Source: Acidobacteriota bacterium (lineage in GTDB: Bacteria; Acidobacteriota; Terriglobia; Bryobacterales; Bryobacteraceae). From it: a stretch of 54,946 nucleotides of DNA. Shown one piece after another: positions 52,583-54,946 of this stretch (position 1 is the first letter of the stretch; each line of letters begins with the position of its first letter). The stretch lies in NCBI GenBank assembly GCA_018268935.1, contig JAFDVS010000022.1, forward strand, positions 1-54,946, read 5' to 3'. The position numbers and the translations under genes were made by a program. The notes below the pieces were generated by a model that saw only the letters and a list, made by a program, of their open reading frames with translations, was not told the origin of the DNA and did no database searches.

Positions 52583-54946
<2,364 letters not shown>

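Overview
The window is GC-rich bacterial chromosome, most likely from an acidobacterium of the Solibacter/Bryobacter kind. The evidence is a full-length duplicated orphan MacB/FtsX permease (ADOP family, 48483-50984), four large outer-membrane receptors of the carboxypeptidase-regulatory/Oar-like TonB type, a PSD1 cytochrome/DUF1501 pair, several sulfatases, and a BlaI-M56 pair whose peptidase carries TonB C-terminal domains. This is inference from gene content, since there is no rRNA in the window. Two conserved housekeeping genes lie at the edges: the 3' end of etfA at the left and most of gyrA at the right. I see no tRNA, rRNA, CRISPR array, prophage or intact insertion sequence.

Layout. 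1-1416: end of etfA, a VapBC-type toxin-antitoxin pair with a recognisable promoter, and a TfoX-N protein. 1538-8016: an exported Gly/Pro-rich DUF5666-like protein and two TonB-dependent receptors. 8099-12917: three consecutive periplasmic adaptors and a MacB-type permease with overlapping or near-overlapping ends, but no ATPase. 12908-13815: a two-gene membrane-protein/winged-helix-regulator operon behind a dyad operator. 13899-18375: PSD1 cytochrome plus DUF1501. 18464-25545: a third receptor, an unknown protein, and an NHL-propeller/alpha-beta-hydrolase fusion. 25571-30269: FAD oxidase, sialidase-like protein, 2-hydroxyacid dehydrogenase and an atypical Nramp transporter. 30399-40982: a probable glycan-related region with three sulfatases, a fourth receptor, a TIM-barrel isomerase and a flavin-dependent alpha-hydroxy-acid dehydrogenase carrying a c-type haem motif. 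40983-44845: CorA-like protein, then BlaI and M56. 44852-48474: unknown protein, esterase, second alpha-hydroxy-acid dehydrogenase and a hexahaem cytochrome. 48483-54946: ADOP permease, a decayed stretch (broken gene, HEAT-like protein, DUF3788, gutted Uma2) and gyrA.

How the genes may work together. Many secreted enzymes carry twin-arginine-like signals, which fits export of folded, cofactor-bearing proteins: sulfatases matured to formylglycine and FMN enzymes. Receptors plus sulfatases, sialidase-like protein and esterase suggest uptake and trimming of sulfated or acylated glycans outside the cytoplasm. The two alpha-hydroxy-acid dehydrogenases look wired to c-type haems, one through a CxxCH inside its variable loop and one through a translationally coupled hexahaem cytochrome. 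I regard this as the most interesting candidate system in the window. Gene packing is extreme: most convergent pairs share or touch stop codons, and only one convergent junction has an obvious terminator hairpin.
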